A stretch of DNA of 64,000 nucleotides from Paracamarosporium sp. OC-R06-R3 (GCA_019828545.1 JACVRA010000073.1:62001-126000), one strand, 5' to 3'; shown: positions 35,014 to 46,249, counted from the first letter of the stretch. Numbers and translations: made by a program. Notes: generated from the sequence alone by a model not told the origin.

Positions 35014-35869
35014 TCAAACCGCGTGACGCCTCGACCGCTTATATGGGTCGCGATGTTTTCGGGTACCAGTTCCCCCATTACCTCCTTTCACTTGCCTCAT
35101 ATATCGGTTCCACATAATGGCTGTAAAAGCCACTTGGAATGCCAGCGCTACACACTGCAGTGCCCCAACAACGATGTTCTTCTCAATCTTGAATCCTGGA
35201 TTCTCTACAATTTCGCTGGCATTCACCATGCCAAACATGGAGGCGTAAATCTGAACCAGTGCGCCAATGGATAGCGCTATGCTAATGTAAGCAAATTTGA
35301 AAGTTAACCAATTGTATTTGGTTCCTGATGCCGCAAGAGGTCTGCTATCTTTCCAGACTCCAAATAAGATGGCTGAGAGCACGAAGAATAGGGCTCCTCC
35401 AACTGGAAGCAGGGGGAAGAGGGCTGTCGTTTGTATGCTTATTACGTGTTTGATGAGTAAAGTGGCGGCTGGGCTGTTAGATAGTCTCATCGCTACAACA
35501 ACGGCATTTTCGCCCCCGGCGACCCAAGTGGGTGCGCAAGCGATAGGCTTTGAAAGCGGTGCGCCCTCTCCAAAACACGCGCCAAAATAGCCAACGCGAA
35601 GCCAATTGCCGGAATTTTTTACGCTAAACAAGTAAATGTTTGGTGTGGCTGCGTCTATAGAGATGCAACCAGTAAAAATGACAGCTGTAGATCTTAGTAA
35701 CCAAGTGATGGATTGAGCAAGTGAATAGATCTTACCGTAAAGAGTGATTGTCACAATCGTCGCTATTGCGATAGGAATTCGGAACCCTTTTTCTGTGCCT
35801 GGTCCATATTAGTAGGCGTGGAAGCTGTCCGCACGTCGCAGACATACTCATGCGTTCACGGAAAGTCAT
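35014..35869 (-). CDS. Fig1-like four-helix membrane protein
   Basis: Three exons (35869-35848, 35798-35736, 35684-35014; introns of 50 and 51 bp with TACTAAT and TTACTAAG branch sequences) give 251 residues. There are four membrane helices: RIPIAIATIVTITLYAVIFTG, then a pair with ALFPLLPVGGALFFVLSAILFG and FAYISIALSIGALVQIYASMF, then VVGALQCVALAFQVAFTAIMW. The first extracellular loop has NIYLFSVKNSGNWLRVGYFG followed by two cysteines, as in Fig1 (calcium influx and membrane fusion during mating and conidial fusion) and claudin-like proteins. The tail is basic. Assignment to Fig1 rests on the loop motif and topology. The next gene upstream, on the same strand, is also a multi-pass membrane protein. 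Confidence 0.68.
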
Positions 35870-36476
35870 GATGAATTTGCCTTAATATGACACTTCTAGC
35901 GTATGAAATAAATGGAAAATATTGGAAGCGTAAGAGCAATAGGTATATGATATCCGGTGTCTTACGTGGTGTTATTCAGTATACTCAAGGTCGTGAGTTT
36001 TAAGAGGGTACGTAAAGAGCGTCTTAGTTGTTGAATTGATAATGAAGACAGAATCTGCACTTAACAATAGCGGCGTAAGTAGTTCCAATGAAAGTGTCAG
36101 TGTTGGGTGGCGCTCTATATAGCGTTAATGAGGACGTCACTTGCGATATTACTTCACTGGCAACCTTCCATCGACTGACTGGAAAGAATTGTGAACGTCA
36201 TCGCAGTGTTCTGTCAATAAACTAGTTTTGTAGGTTTGTTTACACCTAGAAAGTCACATATCAGCGTGACAAGCTGGGGTGGGTGAAGATATCCCATAGA
36301 GTCGATGTAGTGATCTCCCATTACCAGTTATTCATTTATCTTCTCACGATCTTCTTCAGCAATTGATACATGTATAGGTTACGTTAGAATAACTCTGTTG
36401 TAACTTCTTGTTTATCGTTTTTACTTTTATGACAATCCGTTATATTAACCACATAACTACAACATCAAAGAAATCA
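35870..36476. other. spacer between two membrane-protein genes
   Basis: These 607 bp lie 3' of the 687-residue gene and 5' of the Fig1-like gene, both on the minus strand. No coding sequence is supported. Confidence 0.45.
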
Positions 36477-38540
36477 TCACATCTGAACACTTCTAATTAC
36501 GTGTCGTTGGCCATCGTCTTTAACAATGCCGACCCTTCTCTTTACTACACCTTGACCCTTCAATAATTTTCCTGCCATCTTGTCTGTCAGAACGTCATCG
36601 CTCTGATATATGCAATCCATTTCCTCGCTCCTTAGCTGAGCTACTGCGTTCCACGCCTGACCTAGAAGCTCGTCTGAACCACCTGATATGTAAAGAGCGA
36701 CGATAACAAAGACAATTGTAAGATGGCAAATCAAGATGACTACGACAGCCCAATAGCCACGTTTTTGCACCGGTTGGAGGACTTGATTGAAGTATCCAAT
36801 GCGCGTCAAACGGTTATTCAAATCGAAAGCGACATATTCGTTGTAGTAAGCCAGTGAATACTGAATCGTGTTGAGAGCTTGAAACATAAGTGCCGGGTGT
36901 TCAGTATATATGAGGATATCGGTGGTTATGGAGTAGACATAATTGTCGAAACCTACATCGGTCCAGTCTCCTGGATCGGTCCAGTCTGTGTATACATCCT
37001 GGAAGAATGACGACCATTTAAATTTATAGCCTTTTTGAACACCTGAATCTACAACTTTGGAAAAGTACTCGGGCAAGGCAGTCGGGTCCGTCCATGAGTC
37101 TAACGAGAGAAGACCTCGCTCCTGTAAAGTCGAATTGGTGTTCACAGCACCGAGCTGCTCACGAACAGAAGTCGTATTAACGTCCTCGTAGTACTCATCA
37201 CCCATTGACCTGTCCCAGCCTAGTGAAGGTTCGGTGATATTGGAGGACCGTGAAGCTGAGATGTCCATATACTGGTCCCGTGCCATTACTATGCATAAAC
37301 TAAGCGCATTAATGGTTGAAGCCTCGTCGGTGGATTGGAAAAAGCCCCATTCTGACGAGTCTGCGGAGAAAGGATTGTCCACGGTATCTGTGCCGTACCA
37401 GACCAAATATATATTTATATCGAATCCGCCGGTGACGTCGTTCGCGTATGCAGCAATGGGACCCATGTCAAGCTTTGTAGAATTCCAGTTTACACCAAAT
37501 GAAGAGTTGGAGCCTCGAAGATTACAAACATTGAGACCATTATTCCAGATGTAACAGTCAACGTCTGCAGTCTCCGAGTTGGTGAAAAGATCATCCCATT
37601 CCTCGTCCGGGTCAGCAGAAACAGTTCCAGTGATATGACTCATGTTAACACCTGTTTCAGACCCATCTGTTACATTCTTAATATCAATGCGGGGTCTAAC
37701 GCACAAAGTGCGCATCATTACTCCTGCAGCTGTGCCATTATAGGTTCGGAGGTTGGATCGATCGTTGGAAGTCATTGGCAGGAATGCACGTATTTGCATC
37801 CCGGTATCATAGATGCCTGTGCCTCGTATTGGATCGGTCATCGTTCGCTTCGCAAATGATGGGTATTGATCGGGTCTGCGTCTGTACAAGGGCGGCACAA
37901 ACGAATCGCCCAAACCATGAAAGCGTGGCTTTGTCACGTTGACTCCAAATGCACGAGTTGTTATCTCGTCATTCCCGGGAATTGCGGCGATATCCAAGTC
38001 AGCCACAAGAGCAGTCGATGTGACATTGCTGGTTATTGTAACCAGGGTTAAGCAAAGAACTAGTATTCCAGTGCCACAGAGTAGTGTTTGACGCGACCCA
38101 CAGAGTGAAAGTAAAAGAGCAGACGGTCCGGAGTTATTGAAGCGAAGCAGTGACACAGCGGCCGAACTTGGCAAGACGACTTGATGCCATCTCAAGGCAA
38201 GCGCTGCTACCATTGCCGTGCAAACAATTGATTGGAATGCAATGACTATGCGGATCGATAGGGAGGCCAAGGTCACGGATGGAGTGACCCAGGTATTTAG
38301 CACAATTTGACGCCATGCGTACGTGTTACTATCGCTCCACCAGAGGAAGGACAGGTATGCGAAGGCAGCCAGAATAACCAAAGTTCCAAAAACAAGAATG
38401 AAAATCGATGAGTATCCAATCCTGGTCGCAAAGGAAATCCGTGACATTGATCGAGGGCGAAGAGAAGTATATTGAACGTTCTCAGGTTGTTTGAGCAGTG
38501 GATAGGATCCATTCTGCAAGGGAAGGCTAGTTGTGGACAT
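36477..38540 (-). CDS. multi-pass membrane protein with large non-cytosolic domain, unknown function
   Basis: An uninterrupted frame of 687 residues starts at the ATG at 38540. The N-terminal third has hydrophobic helices (IFILVFGTLVILAAFAYLSFLW, SIVCTAMVAALALRW, TLLCGTGILVLCLTLVTI). The middle of about 350 residues is non-cytosolic by composition, with many NxS/T sequons, conserved-looking cysteines (RTLCVRP, DCYIWNNGLNVCNL) and Trp/Asp-rich phrases. One more helix (WAVVVILICHLTIVFVIVALYI) precedes a basic cytosolic tail. Similar orphan proteins with this N-helices/large loop/C-helix design occur in other filamentous ascomycetes. I cannot assign a function. Confidence 0.82.
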   Translation of the reverse strand: MSTTSLPLQNGSYPLLKQPENVQYTSLRPRSMSRISFATRIGYSSIFILVFGTLVILAAFAYLSFLWWSDSNTYAWRQIVLNTWVTPSVTLASLSIRIVIAFQSIVCTAMVAALALRWHQVVLPSSAAVSLLRFNNSGPSALLLSLCGSRQTLLCGTGILVLCLTLVTITSNVTSTALVADLDIAAIPGNDEITTRAFGVNVTKPRFHGLGDSFVPPLYRRRPDQYPSFAKRTMTDPIRGTGIYDTGMQIRAFLPMTSNDRSNLRTYNGTAAGVMMRTLCVRPRIDIKNVTDGSETGVNMSHITGTVSADPDEEWDDLFTNSETADVDCYIWNNGLNVCNLRGSNSSFGVNWNSTKLDMGPIAAYANDVTGGFDINIYLVWYGTDTVDNPFSADSSEWGFFQSTDEASTINALSLCIVMARDQYMDISASRSSNITEPSLGWDRSMGDEYYEDVNTTSVREQLGAVNTNSTLQERGLLSLDSWTDPTALPEYFSKVVDSGVQKGYKFKWSSFFQDVYTDWTDPGDWTDVGFDNYVYSITTDILIYTEHPALMFQALNTIQYSLAYYNEYVAFDLNNRLTRIGYFNQVLQPVQKRGYWAVVVILICHLTIVFVIVALYISGGSDELLGQAWNAVAQLRSEEMDCIYQSDDVLTDKMAGKLLKGQGVVKRRVGIVKDDGQRHVIRSVQM

Positions 38541-40093
38541 GAGTATGTCAAGGTATGTAGCCTGCAGCTAACTATCAGTAAGTTCATGGTAAGAGACCAC
38601 TTTGCGAACTTACCGCTTTTGCTTCCAGTACGAATAATCTTCTAGGGGAAGGAAGGATTCTTCGATGAATGATAGGGCCGTGGCTCTTAAACTGAGTGTT
38701 ATTCAGCAATATAGCCAGTGATATTGTTTCAGCTCATGGCCTCGAACTTGCAGCCAAGAATATATATCCTCTTGTGGCTTCCGTCCAGAGGTGAGGTGAC
38801 TGGTTTAGCATGTGCTTGCTTCTTTTTCGTCGATAGCCTGGAACCCTTGTATCTAGCGCAGCAGCCACAGCGGAGATGCGACGGCTCGCAATCGAATACA
38901 ATGATACGGAAGCATGCCTATTGGAGCTACGAGTTGCTCCTGCACAGCCGAACTTAGTGTGCTGGTTGCGAACGAGGGTGCAAAGCCTCCTTCTATACTT
39001 GATGCTGCTGTTCCACAACTCGATTAGCAGCAGTTATTGATGAACCAGGTCTATTTATAGGTTGATCTTTACAGGTGAAAGTCGGTAACTCGGTTTAGCT
39101 TTTGATAGTTTTCGAAACCGGACCTTTCTAATGTTTGGCGATGATGGGAAGAGGAAGGAGACCAAACCCGCTACCTCTCTTCTCTATAGAGATCTTTAAT
39201 TTAGCGTAACCATCACCCGAAGTTCATACAGGACCCTCGACTTCCTACTGTGTTCGGCAAGTAGTTCAAGACATGTAACCTATTGATCTACTCCATCAGG
39301 TGCTCATTTTAGAAAGTGGAATTGCCGGTTGAGCATGATAGCGCGCTGTATGCACAGCAGTAAAAATAGTCCACATGCACCACCAGATTTTGGATCGTAT
39401 GGTACTCATCTTTCTGACTAAGATTAACCTGTCCGTACCGATAGTTGAGGTTTTCGCCCTAGGCCGAATCAATAGTTAGAAGTTACAATATCTTCCTACT
39501 CGCACTGTATAGGCGCTAAGGGAGTCAGTGTTTCCTCTAAAGCACGTTTGGTGAGATGATGTCCGTATTTGGAACAAAGAGCAGTCGGTGCGTCAAGCAA
39601 TACTGAAGTTCACTCAGTGATATTGAAAAGCTGATCACTAAATGGACTATTGCTTGCCAATTCCGCCGTAGTCGTTGTGGTCACTGTGAAGGCAGCAATG
39701 ACGGATGGGCACAGTGGGAATCCTCGGAAAGCGAGAGATACTATAGTAGTGGTTGACATTGTAGGCACATTAACTACCTTCTAATGAGTCCAGGGTTGCT
39801 GGTGAAACGTAGTGTGACGTGGGTTTTTAATCTAGGTATGAAATGTGTTGATGATAGAAGCGCATCCTGACAGTCCTGTTTCTGAATAGATAGAGGATGG
39901 TTGTGCGACGGACACGCAAGGATAATGGCGGGTGATGATGTAATACCGCGAAGCTTCAGCCGAATTTCTTCGCCTCCGAAGATCGCTCCGCAACTCCGCA
40001 AAGAGAACCGCAGCCCCTACTTGCTTCTCGATATTGCGCCTTTCCCCCCAATACTACAGATTCACACATCTCGAGATTACACTGAGGCCTGAA
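38541..40093. other. intergenic region of 1.55 kb
   Basis: It separates the divergent 687-residue membrane gene (-) and the Jac1-like gene (+). Only unsupported short frames are present, for instance 38734-39018 (-). Confidence 0.45.
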
Positions 40094-40819
40094 ATGAGAT
40101 CGTTCCGTCCCATAGCCTCAGCGCTACGCGCCCCAGTAACTTCCACATCATCGCGACAAGCCGTATCACCGTCCCCATGCCTACCCTGCGCGCACCGCAT
40201 ACCACCCTTAACACCATCGCGCCGCTATCAATCGACCACCACTTCAGCCGATACGAACACTAGCGCATCACAACAATCGTCTTCGCAAACACACTACACC
40301 TTCTTCCCTACAACCCTGCCGTCTGGCCCTCCTCCTGCTGGCCACTTCACCATCGATACCACCGCCCTAAAGCGCGAATTTCTGCAACTCCAATCCCGCG
40401 CACATCCCGATCTGCACCCACCTGAGAACAAGAACAAAGCGCAAGCATTGTCCGCCCGCATAAACGAAGCCTACAAGACGCTGCAGAATCCCTTGTTACG
40501 CGCACAATATCTATTGAGTTTGCGAGGAATTGAGGTCGCTGAGGATGAGACTGCGAAGGTGGACGATCCGGAGTTGTTGATGGAAGTGCTAGAAGCAAGG
40601 GAAAGGATTGAGGAAGCGGAGAGCGAGGAGGATTTGGTGGAGATGAAAGAGGAGAACGAGGAGAAGATACAGGCAAGCGTAAAGGTGTTAGAAGAGGCAT
40701 TTGAGAACGACGACGTCGGTCTGGCAAAGAACGAGGCGGTCAAATTACGATATTGGATCAACATTAAGGAGAGCTTGGATAGCTGGGAGAAAGGGAAGCC
40801 CGTGGTGCTCGAGCACTAG
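40094..40819 (+). CDS. JAC1: mitochondrial co-chaperone Jac1/Hsc20 (HscB)
   Basis: A single exon encodes 241 residues from the ATG at 40094. The first 50 or so residues are Arg/Ser/Thr-rich without acids, fitting a mitochondrial presequence. THYTFFPTTLPSGPP opens the J-domain, which contains the HPD motif at 104-106 (SRAHPDLHPPENK); the C-terminal three-helix domain includes LLMEVLEARERIEEAE and ends at RYWINIKESLDSWEKG, the region that binds the Isu scaffold. The protein stimulates the Hsp70 that releases Fe-S clusters from the scaffold. The frame is open to 40034 but the earlier Met precedes no targeting-like sequence. Confidence 0.93.
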   Translation: MRSFRPIASALRAPVTSTSSRQAVSPSPCLPCAHRIPPLTPSRRYQSTTTSADTNTSASQQSSSQTHYTFFPTTLPSGPPPAGHFTIDTTALKREFLQLQSRAHPDLHPPENKNKAQALSARINEAYKTLQNPLLRAQYLLSLRGIEVAEDETAKVDDPELLMEVLEARERIEEAESEEDLVEMKEENEEKIQASVKVLEEAFENDDVGLAKNEAVKLRYWINIKESLDSWEKGKPVVLEH

Positions 40820-40944
40820 CGTACGAAAGGAAGCTTGACGATGTGTTGTATGATATGTTATGATACCCACGGTACTTTGGGATAGACAGGCTAATGCACG
40901 ACTCTCTTCAATCGTAATATCATATACGTTCCGCTCCCCACTTA

Positions 40945-42114
40945 TCAAACCGGCACCGTCAAAGGATTCATCGCGCTTGCCCCACCATCAACTCTCAACT
41001 CACTCCCTGTAATATAACTACTAAACCCACTCGCCAGAAACCCCGCCACCCTCGCAACCTCTTGGGGTCTACCCGCCCTCTCAAGCCCAATGACCCTCTT
41101 CTGTACCTCCTCACTCTGCAAACTACTCGGCGGAAACTGCCCCTGTTCCATCTCTTTCATCCCCGTTTCCTTCAAATCAACACCAACATCAATCTGCCCT
41201 GCCGTAATAGCATTGATCCTCACACCCGTGCCCTTCAGCACCGCAACTCCACTCCTAACCACTCCCAACGCAGCATGGCTGCTCATCGTGAATGCAGGAC
41301 CCCAGCACCCACCGTACGTACCGGCGACGCTGCTCACCACGACGATAGAACCGTAGGGCACATCTTTCGGCGCGGCATTAGGGTAGTTTCCTTTCGGCGT
41401 GGTTTTAGTCATTGCCGCAGGTGCATACTTGAGTGCGAAGAAGGCGGGCATAGCATTTGTTTCGAATGCGGCGTACAGGTCTTTTGGTCCGGTGGACGTG
41501 ATGGATGGGGAGCCTAGAAGACCGGTCGAGGAGGTCCAGACATCGAGGCGGCCCCAGGCGTTGAGGACGTCGTCGATGAGTGCGAGGGTGGCTTCCTCCG
41601 AGGTGATGTTGTAGGGATACCCAATGACTTTCGTGTTTGGGTATTGCGCATTTACGGCGGCGGCGAGGTCGTCATGGGGCTCGGATGGAGACGTAGAGCA
41701 TGCGTAGATGCATGCTGCACCGTGGGCTTGGAGTTGTTAGTGTGTGGTTTGAGGAAGGATCAAATAGGTCTGCAGGGCGAGGCCGGTGAAGTGTGGTGAT
41801 GATGTTTTAGGTAGCCAGATTGCAATACCCTGTTCGACCTCAAAAACCTGGCGAAGGTCAAACCGCCAAGTGATACCGATTCAAAATACACTGTATACAA
41901 TTGACTTACCAGCCAATTCGGTAACGATAGCTTTACCCACGGGCTGCGTAGCGCCTGTCACGACACAGACAAAACCATACTACTCCCCAACTATCAGCAC
42001 AATCTCCAAGACCCACGTCAATACAAATCAAAATCGTGACTTCCTTACAAGTTTCCCATCCGACCTATACGGCGACGTGTGTTCAGAATCCACTGCAGCA
42101 CTTGAATCCGTCAT
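40945..42114 (-). CDS. atypical short-chain dehydrogenase/reductase with altered active site
   Basis: Three exons (42114-42049, 41979-41910, 41726-40945) give 305 residues; the second intron is 183 bp and joins GAATTGGCTG to CCCACGGTGC in frame. The fold is clear: VCVVTGATQPVGKAI, AACIYACSTS, AWGRLDVWTSSTG, IVVVSSVAG, RINAITAGQID and ELRVDGG at the end. Two key sites deviate. The TGxxxGxG cofactor motif reads TGATQPVG, with Pro35 for the second Gly. The catalytic YxxxK reads T192-MSS-H196 just before AAL. The catalytic Ser is kept near 177/178. It may be non-catalytic or have a changed chemistry. It is convergent with the Jac1 gene (125 bp between stops). Confidence 0.82.
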
Positions 42115-42562
42115 CTTGACTTTCTTCTAATCGACGGTTGTGAATATAGAAACTGAGAATGAAAGAGCGAACACTTTTCCCGCAATCATTCAACATCGTT
42201 TTTGCTTGTTTGCTCGACGTCACTATGTCCACGGGGCGCGGAGATGGTTAGTGGAGAACGTAAAGCTTATCTTGAGCTTATCGGAGGGGTGCACGACCGC
42301 GGAGCTAGCTGCTATTTCGAAACGAAGCTGTACATTGGAAGACAGGTCAAAAGTCACGTTGATAATATCTGGTTTGCGAGGCACCTGAGAGCAATTATTC
42401 AGTGTAGTTAGGATGTAGAACGACTTCCATCTACTCTATCATGATCAGATGCACCCAGCCGTGAGGCCAACAACTCCTCTACTCTATATCACAATACACC
42501 TCTGCTCCTAACTCCCTTCCAACTTGACCTTCAGCACATCACACGGGTACTAAAAAACTCTT
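42115..42562. other. spacer between SDR and cytidine deaminase
   Basis: These 448 bp are the 5' flank of the SDR and 3' flank of the deaminase; nothing coding is supported. Confidence 0.45.
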
Positions 42563-43251
42563 TTACACCGTCCCTGTCCCCTCCAGCTCCTCCTTATTCA
42601 ACTTCTTCCTCAACTCCTCCTTCGGCGGCAGCACATCCGGTCCGAAGCTCAGAGGCAACAACTCCCCCATCGTCCTCACAATAAACTTCCCCTCCTTATT
42701 AAACATGAAAACCGGAACATCAAGCCCCAAGAATTCCCTCAAAAACTGCCTGCACATGCCGCATGGAGAGCAGAAGTCGTCCATGTCGGTAGCCACGCCG
42801 ATGGCTTTGAACGACCCGAGTTTGTGTCCCTGGTGAATCGCTGTGCCCATCGCGACGCGCTCGGCGCATGTGCCCACGGGGTAAGAGGCATTCTCGACGT
42901 TGGCGCCCGTTATGATAGTTTTTCCTAAAGAGTCTGGCTGGTGGAGGAGCAACGATGCGCCGACACGGAAGAGCGAATACGGGCCTGTGATGTGTCTGTT
43001 AGCATATCTAACACACACGTCTCATACGGCTCGTCACACCAGTCTCCAAGAACTATAAATTGCCCAACCCTCTCTGAAGAGTAACATGCGTGTGACATCC
43101 CAAGTAAACAGGAATACATACAGTAAGCCCTCCCTCTCGCATCCAAACACGTCTCACAAACAGACTGCAACTCCGCAGTCGAAACGCCATGAATCAACCC
43201 ATCTTTCTCTTCGACTGGTTCTGCGGGGACGGGCTTGGTTGTTGTTGACAT
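42563..43251 (-). CDS. cytidine deaminase
   Basis: Two exons, 43251-43122 and 42984-42563 (137-bp intron, GTATGT donor, CACAG acceptor), give 183 residues. The zinc site is complete: Cys83 and the proton shuttle Glu85 in GTCAERVA, and Cys118 and Cys121 in SPCGMCRQFL. This Cys-ligated form is the homotetrameric type. PYSLFRVGASLL and NVENASYP are the substrate-binding segments. The enzyme converts cytidine or deoxycytidine to uridine in pyrimidine salvage, in the cytosol. The N-terminal 20 residues are a non-conserved extension; a Met 12 codons earlier is also in frame. Confidence 0.93.
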
Positions 43252-43612
43252 CGTGGAGGGAAGAGGAAAGGGCGGGGTGTCTCCCATGAGGAGCTATGGT
43301 AGCTTTGGTGGGGTAATGACGAGAAAGGCTTAGCGCATGTCGTTGATAGATTCTACAAATACTACCAAGTTGCGTGGTCTCTGTTGATGTTGGGCATTAT
43401 TATTCAATCCACTCGTCAATATTTGTTAGAGTCGGTTGAAGTGTTTCTGTTTATCCTTGTCTGCATCCTGGCACGGACGTGTTGTGTTTAGTAGGCTCAG
43501 CCCTTAGCCTCATGCCGAGGGTTGTGCGGCAGTGTAGACAGATATTTGTAGGCACACATAAGCTCCTCTACGGCCACACGTTATAATTCCTGCCACCCTC
43601 TTACATTTCGAC
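43252..43612. other. bidirectional promoter region
   Basis: The 361 bp separate divergent cytidine deaminase (-) and HET-protein (+) genes. TATAATTC lies about 30 bp before the HET start. No other motif was identified. Confidence 0.45.
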
Positions 43613-46249
43613 ATGGACGTTGAACCAGCTTTCAAGACGCACGTTATACCACACCAGTTATGCACACTCTGCGGTGTGCTTGTTACAGAGTATTTGCAGG
43701 ACTGTTTTTGGGAAGAAGGTTCCTACCGAAGAACTGATTTAGGTTATCTGAGGTTGGATCACGAGACAGTTGGCATGCAGGCGGAGCCTCTCCTACACCA
43801 TGACAGCCTTGCCAGCCTACAAAAATCATCTGCAAATGGATGCCACTTATGCGCGCTATACTATGGCAACAGAATCTTATATCCGGACGAAACAGAATGT
43901 CAGACTCAGCTGTACGTTTCTATCTCAGGACGATCTGACTCGGGATGCCGGGGTCTCGATGTTGTTATGCATGAACTGCACCCCTCCCGAGACGATGAAA
44001 TAAGGCTAGTCACCTCTCTAAAGATGCATCGCCATGGCCAAAGCGTGCAATCAAAGGAATGCTCCATAGGTGTAAACTCCGTTGCCGAAGACCCACCTGA
44101 AACGCGGTATCGATGGTGTACCACTACCGATTGCGATGAGGGCTACGAAATGATCAATGCTTGGTTGCAGCAATGTGTTGATCATCACGCGAATTGTGCC
44201 AAGAGCTTGGATGACGAACGACCAACTCGATTGCTAGACCTTTTTGCTTTCGTGGATGGCGAAGACATCCGATTAATTCTTGCTGGAGATTGCGGGAAGC
44301 AGCGTTATGCAACATTAAGCTACAGCTGGGGCAAATCTGCCAACGTTGTCCTCAAAGAAGACAACTACGAAGATTTCAAAGCTTGCATCAAGATGCAAAC
44401 ATTGCCTAAAACTATTCGGGAGGCTATTAAGATCTGTAGACGACTGTCGATACAATATCTTTGGGTCGATGCGTTATGCATCATCCAAGAGGATGAGGAA
44501 GACTTTGTAAGGGAGATTTCTCAAATGGGCTCCATTTACGCTGGGTCATATCTTACGATAGCCGCAACAGACTCCACCGACTCCGCATCTGGTTGTTTTA
44601 GAGATCGATTTCCACTTCAAAGACAGGCTTGCTCAGTGGGAAATGATGAAGGAAGAGTCCTCTTTTCACAGAACTGGAGAGTTCGATGTAGTCACTGTGA
44701 GGACCTGAGTTTCTTTAATCTTGGTCAAAGAGCTTGGGCTTTTCAAGAAAGGACAATGTCACCGCGAACTATACATTTCACCAGTAAAGAGATTGTTTGG
44801 GAATGTCGGGAACGGACAACTTGCTGTAACTGCGTCCTGGATAAAACCTCCCAATCTATACCAGGCTCTGGTATGAAAAGAGCGTTTTCTGCACTGCATG
44901 ATCAATTGCCGCCGTCAAAAAACAATGAGATCTTCCAACCCATCTGGTCTGGGATCGTCAGTCAATATAGCCATACCAAACTAAGCGACCCAGATGATAG
45001 GTTGAGTGCCTTGGCAGGTATTGCTCAACTCGGGCACGCAAAGTTTCCATCACAGACGTGCTATGGGCTTCGGCTCGACATACTCCTAGACGAACTCCTT
45101 TGGTCTGTTATCCCTAGTAAGGATAATCCTAGAACCAAGCCTGAGTTATTGAGTACTGGGCCAAGTTGGTCATGGGCAAGTGAACAATACGCCATCAAAT
45201 ATCAGAATCCATCTTCTCCTTACATCGATGTTGTTCAAAAGGTACTGCACGCAGCTCGGGTTACGAAACTTCCACCTGCAACACCATTCGGTCCCATGTC
45301 CGCATTGGCCAAACGTTCCTCACAGTTGTTTACAATCGGTGTTAGAGGATGGTTAAAGAGTTGTCAAACGGTTCCAATCTTCTCGTGTCCCTTGCCGTTG
45401 CTTCCCGTGGGTTGGTTATTAGTACCAACAACACAAACGCGAGGAACAGATATCGAAGCCTACATTAGTGATGCATGGGAAATATTCGAGGAAGCTTACC
45501 ACAACGGTACAAATAAAGTGACGAGGGATAGTCGCTTTTCTTTTTTCCGCCAGATCGACAATTCTAGCGAATCTAGCAGCCGCTCAATGTCTAAGAACAT
45601 TCCTTTTTTCAATCCTAATTCTAGCAGTCGGTTAGCGTTTGGGGACATTCGAAGGCTTGGTATCTCCACGAATTTGTTCTTCAATCCGGATATGGAGCCT
45701 AAAAGGGGTACTGATCTCTTCTGCCTTCATCTGAAACGCATTTTCGGTGATGAAGTAGATCCACACGGGCTCCCATTATCGTTCACGCCGTACTCGCGTA
45801 CCACAATCACAGATTTTGGAATTGTTCTCGAAGCCGTGGATATAGCGCAGAATGTATTCCGTAGAGTTGGCTACTTTCATGAGATTGTCAGAGACGATTC
45901 AGTGGACTACATCCATGAACCGGAAAAGCTGGAATCCCATCCTTGGTCAGGAGAGTCAGAGTACCCAAGAGAGAAAACCGATCTTGAGAAGGAGGAGGGT
46001 CTCCGCAAAGAGTTTGAAATGAACTATATAAGACATATGGGGTTTCATAAAGGGGATGAAGTCTCAAAATATTGTTACCCATTCAGCAATGATTCGAAAT
46101 CTACGTCTTCCATGAGACCCTCCGGTTTTAAAATATCCGAAATCCAGGATCTAGGAAGTGATGAGATAAACCAATCTATAAAGGTATTGGTTAACAAGCT
46201 TTCGTTGTTCAAAGACAAATGCGATATTACCGACGTAAAGATCATCTGA
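43613..46249 (+). CDS. HET-domain protein (heterokaryon incompatibility type), 878 residues
   Basis: An uninterrupted frame begins at the ATG at 43613. The N-terminus is Cys-rich (HQLCTLCGVLV, NGCHLCALYYGN), as is common in this class. The HET domain spans about residues 235-390: QRYATLSYSWGKSANVVLKE, LPKTIREAIKICRRLSIQYLWVDALCIIQED, and MGSIYAGSYLTIAATDSTD. RAWAFQERTMSPRTIHFTSKE then CRERTTC is the usual downstream block. The last 400 residues include a Trp-containing SWSWASEQY segment and an unrecognised acidic tail. HET proteins trigger cell death when genetically different hyphae fuse, but most paralogues have no proven role. No NLR partner or transposon is adjacent. Confidence 0.93.
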   Translation: MDVEPAFKTHVIPHQLCTLCGVLVTEYLQDCFWEEGSYRRTDLGYLRLDHETVGMQAEPLLHHDSLASLQKSSANGCHLCALYYGNRILYPDETECQTQLYVSISGRSDSGCRGLDVVMHELHPSRDDEIRLVTSLKMHRHGQSVQSKECSIGVNSVAEDPPETRYRWCTTTDCDEGYEMINAWLQQCVDHHANCAKSLDDERPTRLLDLFAFVDGEDIRLILAGDCGKQRYATLSYSWGKSANVVLKEDNYEDFKACIKMQTLPKTIREAIKICRRLSIQYLWVDALCIIQEDEEDFVREISQMGSIYAGSYLTIAATDSTDSASGCFRDRFPLQRQACSVGNDEGRVLFSQNWRVRCSHCEDLSFFNLGQRAWAFQERTMSPRTIHFTSKEIVWECRERTTCCNCVLDKTSQSIPGSGMKRAFSALHDQLPPSKNNEIFQPIWSGIVSQYSHTKLSDPDDRLSALAGIAQLGHAKFPSQTCYGLRLDILLDELLWSVIPSKDNPRTKPELLSTGPSWSWASEQYAIKYQNPSSPYIDVVQKVLHAARVTKLPPATPFGPMSALAKRSSQLFTIGVRGWLKSCQTVPIFSCPLPLLPVGWLLVPTTQTRGTDIEAYISDAWEIFEEAYHNGTNKVTRDSRFSFFRQIDNSSESSSRSMSKNIPFFNPNSSSRLAFGDIRRLGISTNLFFNPDMEPKRGTDLFCLHLKRIFGDEVDPHGLPLSFTPYSRTTITDFGIVLEAVDIAQNVFRRVGYFHEIVRDDSVDYIHEPEKLESHPWSGESEYPREKTDLEKEEGLRKEFEMNYIRHMGFHKGDEVSKYCYPFSNDSKSTSSMRPSGFKISEIQDLGSDEINQSIKVLVNKLSLFKDKCDITDVKII

